From the NCBI RefSeq assembly GCF_004358345.1, contig NZ_CP037952.1:5153457-5217456 (forward strand): a stretch of 64,000 bases of DNA. Reading direction: 5' to 3'. Positions 62,571-64,000 of the stretch are shown in pieces. The DNA is from Parashewanella spongiae (GTDB lineage: Bacteria; Pseudomonadota; Gammaproteobacteria; Enterobacterales; Shewanellaceae). The notes under the pieces are model-generated. The model did no database searches and was not told the origin of the DNA. It saw only the letters and a list, made by a program, of their open reading frames with translations. A program made the translations under genes and the position numbers. Every line of letters starts with the position of its first letter. The stretch's first letter is position 1.

Positions 62571-63554
62571 ATGTCTGATAACACTCATCATTTAAGCGAA
62601 TTCCACTGGCTGATTGAAATGGTTCAAACCATTGAAGTCGGTATCGTGGTGCTGGATCGCAATTATAATATAAAACTGTGGAATGGTTTCATGGAAAACC
62701 ACAGTGGCGTTTCGCCCAATATTTTAAAAGACCAAAATTTATTTCAACATTTTGCTGATTTAGATACCGAATGGCTGAAGAAAAAAATGGAATCGGTTTT
62801 TTTACTCAAAAACCGTGCTTTCATCAGTTGGGAGCAGCGACCTTTTGTATTTTGCTTTAAAAATTATCGCCCAATCACTGGTCGCGCCGCGCATATGTAC
62901 CAGAATGTCACTTTGCAACCTTTGGTATCTTTAACCGGTGAAGTCAGCCACATTAGCATGATCATTTATGATGTCACCGATATTGCAATGAATAAATTGC
63001 AGCTCAATAATGTTAACCAAACGCTCGAACATTTATCCCAAACCGATGAACTCACTCAGCTAAATAACCGTCGCCATTGGCAACATTGTATGGAACGTGA
63101 GTATGAGCGGTTCAGCCGCTACAACACAGCTTCCAGCTTAGTGATGTTAGACATCGATCATTTTAAGAGTATTAATGATCGTTTTGGCCATCAGATCGGT
63201 GATGTCGTGATTCAGCGCGTCGCCCATATGTTAAGCCAATCATTGCGCGAAACCGATTGCGCGGGGCGTTACGGTGGCGAAGAATTTGCAGTGGTATTAG
63301 CTAATACCAACAGCAAAGACGCGATAAGTTTTACTGAACGATTAAGAAAACGAGTTGAACAGGTTGAGTTTATGGCTGACGACGATGTGTTTCGTGTCAC
63401 CGTTAGCTTTGGTATCTGTGACTTAAACGATGATATTAAAGACAGTATTAGTTGGCTCTCATTCGCCGATAAAGCGCTTTATCGAGCCAAACTTAATGGC
63501 CGAAATCGCAGTGTGATATACCGCGATATCAGCGGAGATGAAAAGTTACATTAA
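62571..63554 (+). CDS. PAS-GGEEF diguanylate cyclase
   Basis: Makes cyclic di-GMP from two GTP. 327 residues: PAS sensor about 12-135 ('IEVGIVVLDRNYNIKLWNGF'), short coiled linker, GGEEF domain about 155-320 with the active-site RYGGEEF (GGEEF at 235-239) and the product-inhibition motif RETD (RxxD) at 226-229, so activity and feedback inhibition are both expected. No transmembrane segment. Co-transcribed with the CheY-CheC gene. Confidence 0.94.
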   Translation: MSDNTHHLSEFHWLIEMVQTIEVGIVVLDRNYNIKLWNGFMENHSGVSPNILKDQNLFQHFADLDTEWLKKKMESVFLLKNRAFISWEQRPFVFCFKNYRPITGRAAHMYQNVTLQPLVSLTGEVSHISMIIYDVTDIAMNKLQLNNVNQTLEHLSQTDELTQLNNRRHWQHCMEREYERFSRYNTASSLVMLDIDHFKSINDRFGHQIGDVVIQRVAHMLSQSLRETDCAGRYGGEEFAVVLANTNSKDAISFTERLRKRVEQVEFMADDDVFRVTVSFGICDLNDDIKDSISWLSFADKALYRAKLNGRNRSVIYRDISGDEKLH

Positions 63555-63568
63555 GGGGTGTTGTCTTA

Positions 63569-63882
63569 GGGTCTGTTGATCTTTCAGGATTAAATTTTGT
63601 GCTATTTGAGCATTTATCTGTTCAAGGCGTGAGCAGTGATGCTTAGCCATCTAAGTGAGCTGGTCACAACACAGAACAGTGAATGCTCAAAAGCATCGAA
63701 AAAAGAGAGAGCGTAAATTGGTCGCTCTTTCTAAATAAAAGGTGCTGCGTTATCGTTTTCTTATTTGGAAACGAAGTAACGACAGTTTTGTATGTCGATA
63801 ATAACCAAACCTCACAAACTCTACCTTGCATAAAATAACCAATTTATCGCTGCAAAAACAATCACGAAAGATCAACAGACCC
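63569..63882. mobile_element. MITE family A, copy 5 (long form)
   Basis: GGGTCTGTTGATCTTTC to its complement, TA at 63567-63568 and 63883-63884. Almost identical to copy 4, including the inner GTAACGACAGTTTTG insert, so the two are recent relatives. Its last base and the right-hand TA form the stop codon of the gene at 63882-64000. Confidence 0.86.
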
Positions 63883-64000
63883 TAATGTAATGTTTCTTTT
63901 TGTTCGGCTTCAACATCGTCACCAATAAAGTAAGTACCCCAACCTTCATATTCTACTTTTTGTTTTGTGGCTAGCTGCAACAGTTGCTCGCACGCTTTGT
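63882..64000 (-). CDS. Probable RNase E inhibitor RraB, 3' end only
   Basis: 39 codons including the stop enter from the right edge: '[20 protein letters not shown]' then [18 protein letters not shown]. The 'YEGWGTYF' close to an acidic tail matches the C-terminus of RraB, which binds RNase E and slows RNA decay. The stop TAG is made by the TA and last base of MITE A copy 5, so the tail may differ from relatives. Only the tail is visible, so the name is tentative. Confidence 0.5.
   Translation of the reverse strand, partial: KACEQLLQLATKQKVEYEGWGTYFIGDDVEAEQKETLH

Overview
The window comes from a marine gammaproteobacterium of the Shewanella/Parashewanella type. The evidence is the gene order rrn operon - gamma-carbonic anhydrase - DUF1488 - aroE - hemF - tsaC - topA-type zinc-finger gene - smg - dprA - LysM gene - def - fmt - rsmB - trkA - trkH, plus kdtA/kdkA, groES-groEL, rapA and prlC sequences typical of that group. 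This placement is inferred from gene content and order; no database search was possible. The DNA is AT-leaning, and the gaps between genes are filled with short palindromic mobile repeats to an unusual degree.

Layout. 1-5.9 kb: envelope genes (Wzi-like outer-membrane protein, family 9 glycosyltransferase, KdkA, KdtA) and a TetR regulator. 6.1-11.6 kb: a small secreted protein, a decayed gene, oligopeptidase A (prlC), a thioesterase and ygfZ. 11.7-17.9 kb: a complete rRNA operon on the minus strand (16S - tRNA-Ile - tRNA-Ala - 23S - 5S) with two promoters and a terminator; its 23S gene carries about 96 extra nt in helix 45. 18.0-34.7 kb: the conserved housekeeping block, interrupted by an M9-type protease lipoprotein gene and a small exported-protein gene. 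34.7-41.5 kb: a stack of mobile elements. A 426-codon group II intron reverse transcriptase is split by an ISKra4-like insertion sequence; the intron itself abuts a MITE sitting in another MITE, and next to it an ISAzo13-like element has truncated a pentatricopeptide-repeat (PPR) gene, which is followed by an overlapping Smr-domain ORF. 41.6-43.8 kb: groEL and groES behind a sigma-32-type promoter. 44.4-59.6 kb: MATE transporter, large secreted zinc metalloprotease, hybrid histidine kinase, PIN-PhoH ATPase, membrane-anchored XRE regulator, stand-alone prephenate dehydratase and rapA. 60.6-64 kb: a small unknown protein, a CheY-CheC protein paired with a PAS-GGEEF diguanylate cyclase, and the 3' end of a probable rraB gene.

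Mobile repeats. I distinguish at least eight families, labelled A-H here. For several the ends and target-site duplications can be read directly, because uninterrupted copies of the host repeat exist elsewhere in the window: A duplicates TA, C duplicates 5 bp, D duplicates TTA/TAA and E duplicates CTTAG. Several copies overlap the 3' ends of genes and provide their stop codons.

The most unusual items are the PPR/Smr gene pair, which resembles the plant organelle PPR-SMR architecture, and the precisely readable nesting of elements at 34.7-40.0 kb. The housekeeping regions look ordinary.
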